Of a DNA stretch of 64,000 nucleotides, positions 23,007 through 33,957 are shown one piece after another. The position numbers and the translations under genes are program-made. Numbering within the stretch: position 1 is the stretch's first letter; each line of letters begins with the position of its first letter. The notes beneath the pieces are model-generated. The model made no database searches and was not told where the DNA came from. It was given only the letters and a program-made list of their open reading frames with translations. Origin of the DNA: Onchidella celtica (lineage: Eukaryota; Mollusca; Gastropoda; Systellommatophora; Onchidiidae); contig OZ007573.1 in the NCBI GenBank assembly GCA_963931925.1, positions 37,604,796 through 37,668,795 of the forward strand. The letters run 5' to 3'.

Positions 23007-23213
23007 TGAAAACTTAGAGTTTGAACGACATAACTGTCTACTAACGTTGCTATGTAATAGTACTTTGGAAAGGGCTATATAGTAAAAAATATAGCGTTAC
23101 TGAAAGTCAAAAAAAAAAATTCTAAGAACGTGCATTATCGATGGACAATAGCCTATGTATATTTATATGCGACGTTCTGTGATAATATATTTAATTATTG
23201 TAGCACTTAAGAA

Positions 23214-24770
23214 TTAAAGTGATAAACTTCTCACACAGACATACCGTAAAGACTGAAATTTGTATTCCTGGAGCGCAAGGCTCCATCTGGTTAGTCGAGC
23301 ATTCTTGGCTCTGTTCGACTTAAGAAACAGTAATGGTCGATGATCCGTTTCAATTATAAATTCGGACATTAATAAGTATCGACAAAATGCATCTACCGCG
23401 TAAACAATTGCGAGGCACTCTCGTTCGACAATCGCATAGCGCGTCTCTCGATCAAGTAATTTCCGGCTTGCATATAAGCACGGTCGCAAGAAACCGCCAC
23501 GCTGTTGGAGTGCCACGGCGCCTATTCCTTTATCTGACGCATCCGTTCGGACGACGAATGTCTGGCGTATATCGGGTAAAACAAGCAGGGGGAAAGTAGA
23601 AAATAAATTCTGAATAGTCTGAAGGGCATCAGTGCACTGAGGCGCCCAGACGACTCTATTTGGAACATTTTTCCTCGTTAGATCAGATAACGGGGCTGAG
23701 AGAGAGGAAAAGTTTGGTATAAATTTCCTGTAATAATTCAAAAGTCCCAACAAGCTACGGACTTGCTTTTTAGTTTTAGGGGGTTGCAGTTTCAAAATAC
23801 TGGATATCTTGCGATCGTCTGGAGTCTGAACCCCGTGGATTATGGTATGACCCAAAACGTTTATATGGTGATATCCCAGGAACACTTTACTGGGTCGCGC
23901 GGTAAGGCCAGCTCGGCGAAGAGCGGCAAAAACTTCACGAAGGGCCATTAAGTGGCCAGCCCAATCAGCCTGAAAAATACATATATCATCGAAATATGAT
24001 AGAACGCAGCGGAGTTCATTTAGTAAGATGTTCATCATGCGCGCGAACGTGGCTGGTGCAGTAACCAGTCCAAAAGGCATATATTTCCATTGCATTAAAC
24101 CCAAAGGGGTTTGAAAAGCTGTATATTGTTTACTTCCTTCTTCGAGAGGAATCTGCCAATATCCTTTGGATAAGTCTATTTTAGAGAAGATACTTGCATT
24201 GGATAACCGCGCGAATAAGTCCTCCTGATTGGGAATGGGTTCCGCATCATAGATGGTTATAGCATTGAGCTTTCTATAGTCAATACAAAAACGCACGGTA
24301 TCGTCTTTTTTCTTGACCAAGACAATCGGCGAGCAATACGGACTTGTTGATCGCTCTATCACGCCTAGCCGTAGCATGGCACGTACTTCTGTAATTATCG
24401 TTTCGTGAGCGTGCAGCGGGCGCGGGTACGGTTTAACAAACACCGGTACGTCTGTCTGAAGTCGTATTACATGTTGGACTAAAGACGTACAACCCGGCAA
24501 ATCAGTGAACACCGTGGCAAAATCTTGGAGCAGGTGTGTAAGATCCTGTTTCTGCGACGGCGCAAGCTCATCATTGATATTAACATCGTTTATACTCTCG
24601 GTGGCCTGTAATATGGGCAACGATTTGTCGATACTCAAAGGGTCCTCGTCGTCGACAGTAACTAAAGCCGCGTTGGCCATTGGGACGACATGAACGGAGT
24701 TGTTACGACGATCATCGCTAAGCAGGTACTTTTTCAGCATTATTAATATGGAATATTTTCCTCTGCCCAC
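23214..24770 (-). CDS. Reverse transcriptase-RNase H region of the Gmr1-like element
   Basis: A 518-residue open frame. Gypsy-type reverse transcriptase: GVIERSTSPYCSPIVLVKKK, RFCIDYRKLN, FSKIDLSKGYWQIP, MPFGLVTAPATFARMMN and catalytic YFDD, then LLGLLNYYRKFIPNFS. RNase H follows: FVVRTDASDKGIGAV, ERECLAIVYAV, ETDHRPL. It ends at 23214, about 220 bases before the LTR, with no integrase after it. The first ~15 codons overlap the end of the integrase frame by a one-base frameshift near 24745, so the intact ancestor had one pol frame. Confidence 0.93.
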   Translation of the reverse strand: MGRGKYSILIMLKKYLLSDDRRNNSVHVVPMANAALVTVDDEDPLSIDKSLPILQATESINDVNINDELAPSQKQDLTHLLQDFATVFTDLPGCTSLVQHVIRLQTDVPVFVKPYPRPLHAHETIITEVRAMLRLGVIERSTSPYCSPIVLVKKKDDTVRFCIDYRKLNAITIYDAEPIPNQEDLFARLSNASIFSKIDLSKGYWQIPLEEGSKQYTAFQTPLGLMQWKYMPFGLVTAPATFARMMNILLNELRCVLSYFDDICIFQADWAGHLMALREVFAALRRAGLTARPSKVFLGYHHINVLGHTIIHGVQTPDDRKISSILKLQPPKTKKQVRSLLGLLNYYRKFIPNFSSLSAPLSDLTRKNVPNRVVWAPQCTDALQTIQNLFSTFPLLVLPDIRQTFVVRTDASDKGIGAVALQQRGGFLRPCLYASRKLLDRETRYAIVERECLAIVYAVDAFCRYLLMSEFIIETDHRPLLFLKSNRAKNARLTRWSLALQEYKFQSLRYVCVRSLSL

Positions 24771-26300
24771 GAATATCTATCAAATAATTCACTCTGGAGA
24801 GTCTCTTAAGGACTCTGTATGGTCCCTTCCAAGTTAGAAGGAGTTTGTTTTGCGTTTGCGGCAAAAGAACAAGTGTCAGATCTCCGACTGACAAGGCGCG
24901 CATTTGGGCGCCCTGATCGCGATAAAATTTTGAAGAACTCGCTCTAGCGCATGCAAATTGCAGAGCGGTTTTGCATGCATTAATAATTCGTTGTCGGAGA
25001 TTGACAACATATTGATACGCGCATCGCGTATCATAATCGTCGGTTTCAGAACCGGCGAACAATTGACTAAGTATGGCCATCGGGCCACGTGGTTTACGTC
25101 CGTATAATAACTCAAATGGGGAGAAACCCGTGGACGCGTTCGGGAGTTCCCTATAGGCGAAGAGAATAGCGGGGAGCTGACGGTCCCAGTCTCCAGGTTT
25201 GTCGGCGGATACGCGTGCTAGCATAGACTTCATGCTCGCATTCCACCGCTCGCAACAACCTGCGGATGATAGGGGGACATTAATTTCTGTTTAATTCCCG
25301 CTAATTCTAGTACCTTTTTGTATAGATCAGAGGTGAATTGTGGTCCTCTGTCTGAAAGAATCTCGGTCGGAAATCCGACTCGCGAGAAAATAGTAACAAG
25401 TGCCTCAGCGACATGGTCAGCCGTAATGTCTCTTAAAGGAATAGCCTCAGGCCAGCGCGTCGCGTAGTCGATTACCGAAAGGATGAATCGATGGCCTCTG
25501 TCTGATTTACTAAGAGGACCTACTATGTCAACTGCGACACGCTCGAATGGTGTTGAGACTGGAGGCATCTCCTGAAGGGGTGCGCGTGATGCTTTACCTT
25601 TAGGTGTACGTTTTTGACATACATCGCAGCGCGCCACAAAACGGTTCACGTCCGCGTATACACCAGGCCAGAAAAAATGAGCCAATATCCGTGATTTGGT
25701 TCTGGCTGAACCTTGATGGCCTGAAAATGATGTATCATGCGCGAGACGCAGAATGTCGCGACGAAACGACTTAGGCACCACGAGCTGTTCAATGGTCTCA
25801 CGTTTACTTCGGAAATTTCTGTATAATAATTCATTTTTAATGATAAACGGAGAGGCATTTCCGTTCTGAGGCTGAACTTTCGCAAACAGCGGTTTTAGTG
25901 ATGGATCGCTTTGTTGTTCCCTATAGAAAACTGTAGGCGTGACATTAAAATCAAACGCAGGGGTTTGTAAAGTACCATCCGGTGGACGTTTTGACTGTTG
26001 TCGTGTGGTGACACACGCAACGTTTTCGTTCCAAACTTTTAACTGGCCGTCAGGTGTATCATTGACCTGTGGTAAATTACCAATAATTAGATCGGCAACC
26101 GGATTTGGTAACACGCATGCCGTTACGACACCTGTAATAAAAGGCGTGTCGATGTATACCTCCGCGAGACGGAATCGCTCGACGGAGCCCCCGAAAGTAA
26201 TGCAAGTTGCCTGTTGGTCAATCAGCTGGGTCGGTCTGACCAGTGATTCCCTAACACCGATAGTGGTGCAACCTGAATCGCGTAAGACAGACGCGGGTAT
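24718..26300 (-). pseudogene. Protease and integrase region of the Gmr1-like element
   Basis: At ~26290-26260 the frame reads SVLRDSGCTTIGV, a DSG aspartic-protease motif. It runs on to the integrase: an H2C2 zinc finger (H in ILRLAHDTSFSGHQ, C in CDVCQKR), VAVDIVGPLS (first Asp), ILSDRGPQFTS (second Asp), then a one-base frameshift near 25255 after SPYHPQ. The Glu-containing CCERWNASMKS continues in the next frame (25233-24718) with FAYRELPNASTGFSPFELLYGR and a GPY/F module (WKGPYRVLKRL). It overlaps the RT frame. Apart from two frameshifts all catalytic positions are present. Confidence 0.9.
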
Positions 26301-26316
26301 GGCGTTAACATGACCC

Positions 26317-27616
26317 TCATATAGTCAATGACCCGTGTTGATGGAGGGCCGACATAACCGGAACGGTGCCCGTCATGGGCGACGTGAGTTCAACGCTACG
26401 GCTACTCTGTGCAGCCGGAACAATGACGGTGCAAGCATTTGCAGCTTCAAACTTAACCCTACAATATTTTGACGTATGACCTGGTTTATTGCACCGATAA
26501 CACCTAGTGCTGTCATATATATTATGTCTGGGTTGCATTGGAGGTGTATTATATGGGTTATTATAATATGTCCACGTAGCCCTCGTTAACGTCACGACGG
26601 GGCGGACCTGAATAATTAAGAAAATGTCTCCGAGTGGGAGGTCCAGCACGGCGTGGAAAACCGCGAGCTTTATTGGGCGGCAGTTCGGAATATGCACGCG
26701 GAGGCGGCGTCTGGCGATGAACTGGTCGAGAATTTCTTGTACCCCTTGGCGCAGTTCCACCGACTCCGGCATAAAACGGTTCGCTAGTTTTGGGTTTAGA
26801 CAGCGAACGATTAGGATGTGCGGACGCGTACTGTTCTACTAAGGACGTGATTTCCGCTAACGTCTTAGGTGCCCACTCCTTAATGTGGGAGACTAGTTCT
26901 GCATGGCACGCGTTAAATATTTGGTCCTTCAGAACGAGCTCATAAAGCCCTTTAAAATTACCGTCAGCGACACCGGCCAGCTGAATCCAGCGGTCTAAGT
27001 AGTGCTTTAGGCGGTCGACGTACATTGAAAAATTTTCGGACGGGTCTGGCTTACAACTCCGGAATCTTTGGTGAAAACCGTCCTCGGTGTGTTGAAAACG
27101 CTTTAAAAGAGCCTTTTTAAGGATGTCGTAATTTTTAGAATCCTCGATGTTGAGGCCATGGAATACCTCAAGTGCACGTCCCGTTAATAAATTTGCAAGG
27201 CACGAAGTCCATTCAGTTCTTTCCCATCCGGCGGCTACCGCGTGGAGCTCAAAACGATGAATATAAGAATCGATCTGGTCGACCTTATCATTATAGGTTG
27301 GAAGCTTTGGTTTTGCTTTAACATTATTCGTTGAAACACTTGGAGCCGCGGTCGGTTGGTTTCCTTGCAGCTCTAATTTCTTTAGGGCAATTTCATGCTC
27401 TCGCTGAGCCGCTTTCTCGGCTCTTTCTTCTTTTTCTCTTTCTCTTTCTTCTTTTTCTTGTTCTCGTTTGCGTTCCGCGGCCTTCTCGGCTCTTTCTGCG
27501 GCACGCTCTTCTCTAGCTAGGTCTTCTTTTAGTCTACTCTCGCACCAAGAAGCCAGCTGGTCCTCAGGTATGCCTAACAGCTTCGCTGAATTTATATAGG
27601 AAGTGTAATCGGCCAT
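26317..27616 (-). pseudogene. gag of the Gmr1-like element
   Basis: The start MADYTSYINSAKLLGIPEDQ at 27616 is followed by a long Glu/Arg/Lys-rich coiled-coil stretch (residues ~30-85), then a retrotransposon gag-like helical region with LLTGRALEVFHGL, LLKRFQHTEDGF, YVDRLKHYLDRWI and VLKDQIFNACHAELVSHIK. A frameshift near 26570-26700 moves the frame. The second part carries a CCHC nucleic-acid-binding knuckle (CYRCNKPGHTSKYC, ~26510-26470) and ends at 26317, just before protease. Confidence 0.85.
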
Positions 27617-28408
27617 TATGATTAGTTACACTCACAATAGGTCTCTACAGGAGATCTATTAATGTTAATGGACAGGTATCCGGATAAATTCACGCAATAA
27701 CCCGTCTGACAGTGTACTATGTTATCACTGTAGTATTTACGTTAATCCGATACGCGATAAAAAATATTTACTTATTTAACTCCGCGATTATTAATCCCTG
27801 AGGCAATTTGCACTCGTCGGGTCGACGTCACTAGTAGACGACAAAATACAAACAATGTTCCTTCTTCAATGAAATCGCAGTGTCCTTACTGTTATCACTG
27901 CCGATGTAATATATAATTACATGTGAATCAACGAATATTAGATCGCTGATTAATATTTTTAGCTATTTTTCTATAGCTCTAGTATAATTGCAATTGCAAG
28001 GTAATTTTATTACCTGAAGTTCTCTTTAAAGAACAATAACTTCAGTAATTATATACTGGATATTCAAGGCAGGTGCACAACTGCACTTGAATGGGGAATC
28101 AATATTCCCAATATATAAATATATACTCTGGCGTATCAGCCTTATACGTCACAATAACCAGATAAACTCAATCAATGCATCAATGTAGACACATGACTCA
28201 CACAGGCATTATATTAAACAAAGGAATGTACCAACACCATAATGATAAAGGTCTAATGAAAAAAAAATACACCAAACACGACGCTAGACAAACAAGAAAA
28301 GACGAACGATAACAGACCCTACAAGTTCTGAATATAATTACAGATAGGTGAGAAGAGAACAAGAGAGACGTCTTCCCAAAGAGACGAGGAAGATGTGAAC
28401 GCCACAAT
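27617..28408. other. Leader between LTR remnant and gag
   Basis: About 790 bases with no supported gene. In a complete element most of it should match the 3' LTR, but I see no such match. It includes a TGGCG near 28402 (minus strand), a possible primer-binding site, directly after the LTR-like stretch. Confidence 0.5.
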
Positions 28409-28642
28409 CTATGTTAATCAAAATGACGGGGTCGAGAACTGCTCTGTCATTCCTAGCTATACATTTATTCTGTCTCGCCCCTCCTTCTCTCCATCCATCA
28501 GAAAAAAGGTGTTTCAAAACAAACTGTTCACGAGAACAGCTCAAGGACAAATTACGCTGGTTATAATCAACAAGATCGTAAAAATTAACTCACTGACATC
28601 GTGACCTAGCATGGCATTTATGATCCTAATGTGATCATGACA
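28409..28642 (-). repeat. Truncated 5' LTR of the Gmr1-like element
   Basis: 234 bases matching 22757-22991 at about 98 percent by eye. Its outer end carries the ACCAT duplication, so this is the true 5' LTR. It stops matching at 28408, so about 965 bases of LTR are missing or replaced. Confidence 0.8.
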
Positions 28643-28647
28643 ACCAT

Positions 28648-29480
28648 GGCATAGAAATTTGCAAGATCAGTTGTGCATATTTTCAAAATACTTTAATTCT
28701 GCCCTATACATTGTATAAAGCTGGGTGCACCCACAATTATGTGTTTGAATTTGAATGTTTATTTTAGATATATGATAATGCATCTCAAACAATAGATAAG
28801 TAACGAAAAGATGTAACATGTATTTCAACACAATGATCTTGGCTGTCTTTAAGTACCTTAGCTAATTTTGCCTCAACAGAAAATGAACAATTGCAGTTGA
28901 GCCATGAAGATTCTGGAGCTCAGTCGACAGCAACAACAAAATGAGGAGGGTGGGGACTTGCGAACTTCAGCATCAGAACTGATTACAGCCTCAATCCAAC
29001 CACTACATGATGGCCTCAATGTGTCTCTAGCTACTGACATTTCCATAATAGAACTTGATATGTCATCTACTGATATTGTTGACATAGATCCATTGCTACC
29101 TGAACCACCAGTTGCCACAAGCATTGACGAACTTTTTACCACCTGAATCATCTTGTGCAACCCATCCCTTAGAAATTGATGTTAGGCTAGAAGCTTCAAC
29201 GGGAGATCCACTATTCTCCGCCGATGACGTAATAACTGCTTACCTGTACAAACCCCCCGTCCACATTTCGCTGCCGAAATGGAATCAAAGGCGTCCTATT
29301 TATCGATTGTCAGTATAGAATCACTGATTGAAGTTCAGGTTAAGGAATTTTGAAAACCATGAAACGAGAACCACCGTTAGCACTGTATACTGAACTTCTT
29401 TTCATAACGCCATGTAATGTGAATGTGTTTTTCTTGTTTTTGTTGGACCTGTGTCCGATATCACTCCCAAACAACAATCA
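28648..29480. other. Spacer with a small unassigned open frame
   Basis: An 80-codon open frame at 28904-29146 (MKILELSRQQQQNEEGG start, acidic) could be an exon of some transposon accessory gene. It has no recognised motif, and an overlapping frame runs to 29318. No clear LTR for the Gypsy-2 element was found here. Confidence 0.3.
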
Positions 29481-31223
29481 GGATGGCTAGGAACCTGGAT
29501 TGGCCCTCAGGGCAGGGAAATTCACTGCACACTTCAATGAGAGGAAGGAGAAAAGAACAACCCCGACAAGGTCTTAAAAAAATTCCTGGAGCACATCCGT
29601 CCCAGAAAAACAAAAGGATAGAAAGGCATAATTTAAAACACAGACGCCAAACACAAACAGAATCCTTCGAGAAGTTCCTGACAGATCTTCGACTAACAAT
29701 AATGGACTGTGACTACGGGATCCAGACGACATTCTGATTGATTGCATCATTGACGGCGTCCATGATCGCAAAATGCAAGAAAGACTGTTAGACAGGGGAG
29801 AAGCTCTTACTCTCCACAAAGCAATCGAAATCTGCCAATAGTTCGAAACATCTCGAAAGCAGGTCCAAACCGTCAGAGGCCAAGAAGAAGATCCTACAGT
29901 GACAAAAGTCCATGCGTTCAAGCAAAAGACCAAGCCCACCAGTACCCCAGAGGTGCCATATGCAAAGAAATCCACAACCTCGCAAAACTGCCTCCGCTAT
30001 GGCAATGGCAGGCAGCACACAAGAACTCGCGGAAAGTGCCCAGCCCAAGGCACATCTTGTTCCTTCTGTAAAAAACCAAACCACTGGGTTAAAGTCTGCC
30101 TCTCAAGTCTCACGAAAAAAAGAAATCCACAGCATCACACAAGGTGAGCAAGATTCAGAAGAAGAAATCCTAGCTATTTACACAACTACAACTACAAACA
30201 AAATGCAAGAAGACGACAAGTGGACTCAAGAGTTGTCAGCCTGTGGAAAAAAGATGAAGTTCAAGATAGACACAGGAGCAAGGTGCAACACCATCACTGT
30301 AGCAGACTACCAAGAAATTCCAGATGTATGTCCCATAAGACCATCTTTTAGGTTACTATGCACCTACTCCAATCATCATATCCACCCAATAGGGACAGTG
30401 GACATAAAGCTTAAATACAAAGAGCGAACAGTTTGAAGTTGTCAACATACAGCAAGAAAACGTCATCTCTGGCATCGTTGCTGAGGAACTTCACCTATTG
30501 ACTCGCATTTTGTCCATCAAAAACTCAGAGAAACTACAAAAGAGAATTTCCTGATCTCGCAGCAGCTACAGGAAACCTTCCTGGATAATATTCAATAAAA
30601 CTCAAAGCAGGGACGGCTGGGGTCATACACGCCCCTAGGCGGCAACCAGCTGCATTGAAGAAAAAAATCGTTGATTAGCTCCAGGAGATGGAATCAAACG
30701 GACACATCCCCAAAGTAGAACAGCCCACTGAATGGGTAAACAGTATGATGGTGGCAGTCAGAAATGATAAAATCAGGATCTGCTTAGACCCCAAGGACTT
30801 ACATCGGGCTATTCAAAGAGAACACTATCCCATGAAAACAGTTGAGGAGAGAGTGGCAGAAATTCCAGAAGCCAAGATATTTTCCACTTTAGACACTAAG
30901 TGTGGATTCCTGCAGATTGAACTAGACACTGCATCCTCTTTTCTCACCACCTTAAATACCCCAATTGGGCGTTACAGATGGTTAAGGCTTCCATTCGGAA
31001 TAAGTTGTGCATCCGAAGTATTTCAACGCATTATGGACAATGTGTTAGAAGGCATCAAAGGAGCCTACGCAGTCATAGATGACATTCCCATCGCCGCCAA
31101 AACCCTTCAGAACACGACAACATATTGCGACAAGTGATTGAGCAAGCCTCTAGCTACAATCTAAAACTAACTTTGAAAAAACGAATCTAAGACAACCCCA
31201 AGTCTCGTATGTTGGCCACATTC
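29481..31223 (+). pseudogene. Gypsy-2 retrotransposon, part 1 (gag, protease, reverse transcriptase)
   Basis: Frameshifted remains in normal order. The gag-like region at ~29540-29830 includes ESFEKFLTDLRL and LIDCIIDGVHDR; a knuckle CSFCKKPNHWVKVC is at ~30060. Protease is KFKIDTGARCNTI at ~30260 (DTG). Reverse transcriptase follows at 30688-31137: WVNSMMVAVRNDKIRICLDP, YPMKTVEERV, FSTLDTKCGFLQIELD, LPFGISCASEVFQRIM and AVIDDI at the active site. The style is that of the Gypsy elements often labelled K02A2.6-like. It breaks at 31223 in the thumb (VGHIL) at the Harbinger insertion and resumes at 36338. Confidence 0.85.
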
Positions 31224-31418
31224 TTACAGTGCCAGCCCAGTGGATCCGTTTCCAGCTCGAGTCAGGCAGTTGACCCCTGATCCGTTACCAGAGTGTACTA
31301 GATCGGCTCTTAAACTAAATATCAGTGGCCTAGTGCATCCGTCTCATCTACCATTTCAGATCAGGCACGCCGTCTACGTTACGTGTGTAGTTGATTCATT
31401 TATTCTCAAGATATCACG

Positions 31419-33957
31419 ATGGAAGCACTTATTGCAGCTGTAGAGAAAAGACAAGCTCTCTAAACAGATGACAACTATTCCAACAGGGTTTATATAAAAC
31501 AATGGAAGGAAATCTGCGAAGAGCTTGGGATGGATGGTGAGTTCAGTTTGATTTTAATAAATTCTCTCTCTGTGTGCATGTGTGTGTGTATCTGTCTGTA
31601 TGTCTCTCTCTCTCTCTGCTTTTGTCAGTATCTCTCACTCTCTTCTACCCCTTGTTTGCCCCTCTAGCTACTAATCATTTCTTCTCCATCTTTCCTGTCC
31701 TTTTCACTCTCTCTCTCTCTCTCTCTGATCTCTCTCAGCTTCGCTATACATGTTCCAGAACACGTGATTGCATTCTTTTTAGCGAAAATGCGTTTTATTT
31801 GCATTTCTTTAAGCTTACTATTTTTCTTTTTAATTACTTTTTCACCATTGTCATAATAATGATTATTAACATGATCATCGTCATTCCCATTGACATAATA
31901 AATCAGTAATGATTATCTTTCCCCATGCCTTACGAAATTTCTGATGCAATTATTGAAGTCCCGTATTCACATTTAACCTTTTTAACAAGTCAATTGTGAT
32001 AAAGGCCGAGGTGCAAAATATATGGGCAAAAGCATGTTCCTTTCATTTAATTAAGTCATCAAGTGTTCCTATATGCGCCTTTGAAATGTGCATTTAAATT
32101 TAATCACCCTTAAGACAAGAGATAATACAACAATTTATATTCTTATGAGTGTCTAGACTTTTGAAGTTATATTCAGACAATTTATCTTATTGATGTGTAT
32201 GTCTAGGTTCTGCAATTTTTTGTACAAATACGAGCTTCTTTTAACAATTAAAGGATTCTGCCAAGGAAGTGGCGCTGCTTCAAAGTGGTTCATTAGTTTC
32301 TCATGATTCTCTAGGGCACTCTTTATAGATCTTTGTCTTTGCTGTTGAATATTTTGATATATCAAAGGTCTCCGGGGCGTTAGCACTGTAATAGGTGTTT
32401 CACTTTCAATGGTTGTTACAGTCTGTCTTTGAGGCTCCTAAGTGATGATGAAGTTGTGCAAAACAGTTATTGCCTTTATGATATTTGGAGCAGCTACAGG
32501 TTGTTCATCCATCTGGCGATAAAGGATTCTCCACATTTGAGCAAGCTTTCCAAAAGAGCACTCAACACTGTTTCTCGCACGGGACAATCTATTGTTAAAT
32601 GTTTCCTTTTCAGCCGAAAGCTGGCGATGTGGAAATGGTTTCATAATATTGTCTCTTAAAGGGAATGCGTCATCAGCTACAAACATGTATGGTAGTTCAA
32701 TGTTGGTCCCAGGTATCAGACCTTTTTGAGGAAGTGATAAACTGTTAGATAGCACCTTTTTCCCAAAATTTGAGTTACTTAGTACTCCTCCATCACTGTT
32801 TCCCCCACAAGAACCTACATCCACAACAATAAATTTTCCATTTGCATCAGTGACAGCAAGGAGAAAATTGGAAAAATAATGTTTGTAGTTGAAATATTTT
32901 GATCCCGAGCTGTTTGGCTTCTTAATGCGAATATGTTTCCCATCAATGGCCCCTAAGCATAAAGGGAACTGAAATTTTGAGTAAAATTCAGATGCAATCC
33001 TTAATCTTCTTTGTTTGGTTTTGGCATCACTATTGCTTGTAAGACATTCTAAAGTGCCAAACAAGTTTCACTTGTAATCCTTTTCACTGAGGTGACACCC
33101 ACTCGAAAATGGAATAATAGGGATGGGTGATTTTCTCCGGAGGTCAGATATCTGTGAACAAAAAGATGTTGTAATACATTATTTTCTATTTTACATTATT
33201 TTGCTTTTTCTTTTATACCCCTCACAGATCAAACTACACGGAAAAGGTGGACAACTCTAAGAGACTACTTCAACAAGTCTCGCAAGCAGCTCACAACTTT
33301 GAAATCAGGTGCAGCCGTAGACAAATGAAAAAAATGGTACCTTTATGATAACATGATGTTTCTGCTCCCACACCTGACCGACTGGAAGACATGCTCCAAC
33401 TTATCAGACTCCGCAAGTGATGAGGAGGAGTTAATTCCACCTATTTCGGAGGAAAGCATCCCCTCCATAGATGATTCTATTCCAGGTCCCAGCAGACCTC
33501 ACGCCCTCCCAGATATGGAAGAATCCAAACCAGCAGAGGTTGACAAGAGCAGGGCATGAATCCATCTACTTCTAGGCCCAGCAGCCGCATGTCTGGAAAG
33601 CGCAAAGCTAACTTCCCCCAAGATTGCAGAGAATCGTTAGACAATGACATTTCGGAAGCAATTAAAAAGATTAGTGATAAATCAGAAAAACCTGAGAAAT
33701 AGAAAGATGGAAGATATGCTTTTCTTTGAAAGCTTGGTACCCAAGATGAAGCATCTCCATCCCCTAAAAAAGATGGAGTGCCAGCCTGAAATTCACATGT
33801 TGGTCCTGCAATATGTCAGTGATGCCTTGGCCCCTCAGTCATCAACCCGCAATGATTACAGAGTGAGGGAGTACACACAACCGACTCACGGCCAGTATGA
33901 CACTGATAACACTGAGCCAGGTGGATCATATCACGGTGGCCACTACCACCAGTCATA
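31419..33957 (+). pseudogene. MADF-BESS accessory protein gene of Harbinger-1
   Basis: Exon 1, 31419-31536 (donor GTGAGT at 31537): MEALIAAVEKRQAL then NRVYIKQWKEICEELGM, a MADF (Myb/SANT-like) DNA-binding domain. Exon 2 starts at 33228 after CTCACAG: RKRWTTLRDYFNKSRKQL and WYLYDNMMFLLPHL complete the domain; the phase fits (GAT codon across the junction). An acidic Ser-rich linker follows, then a BESS-like end (MLFFESLVPKMKHLHPLKKM, near 33715-33780). Such proteins help Harbinger transposases reach the nucleus and the DNA. In-frame stops (TAA 31461, a TGA after AVDK) and a frameshift near 33560 show decay. The 1.7-kb intron holds an exon of the antisense transposase. Confidence 0.82.

Larger units (their letters stand above)
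21792..28642 (-). mobile_element. Gmr1-like LTR retrotransposon (Gypsy-type proteins, integrase before reverse transcriptase)
   Basis: A 6.85-kb element on the minus strand flanked by a 5-bp duplication ACCAT (21787-21791 and 28643-28647). Order in its own direction: 5' LTR remnant (28642-28409), leader, gag, protease, integrase, reverse transcriptase, RNase H, polypurine tract, 3' LTR (22991-21792). Gypsy elements normally have integrase last; integrase before RT is the order of Copia and of the Gmr1-like Gypsy group first described from cod and other marine animals. The matching LTR parts differ at about 4 positions in 234, so insertion looks fairly recent, yet the genes carry several frameshifts. 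Confidence 0.88.
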
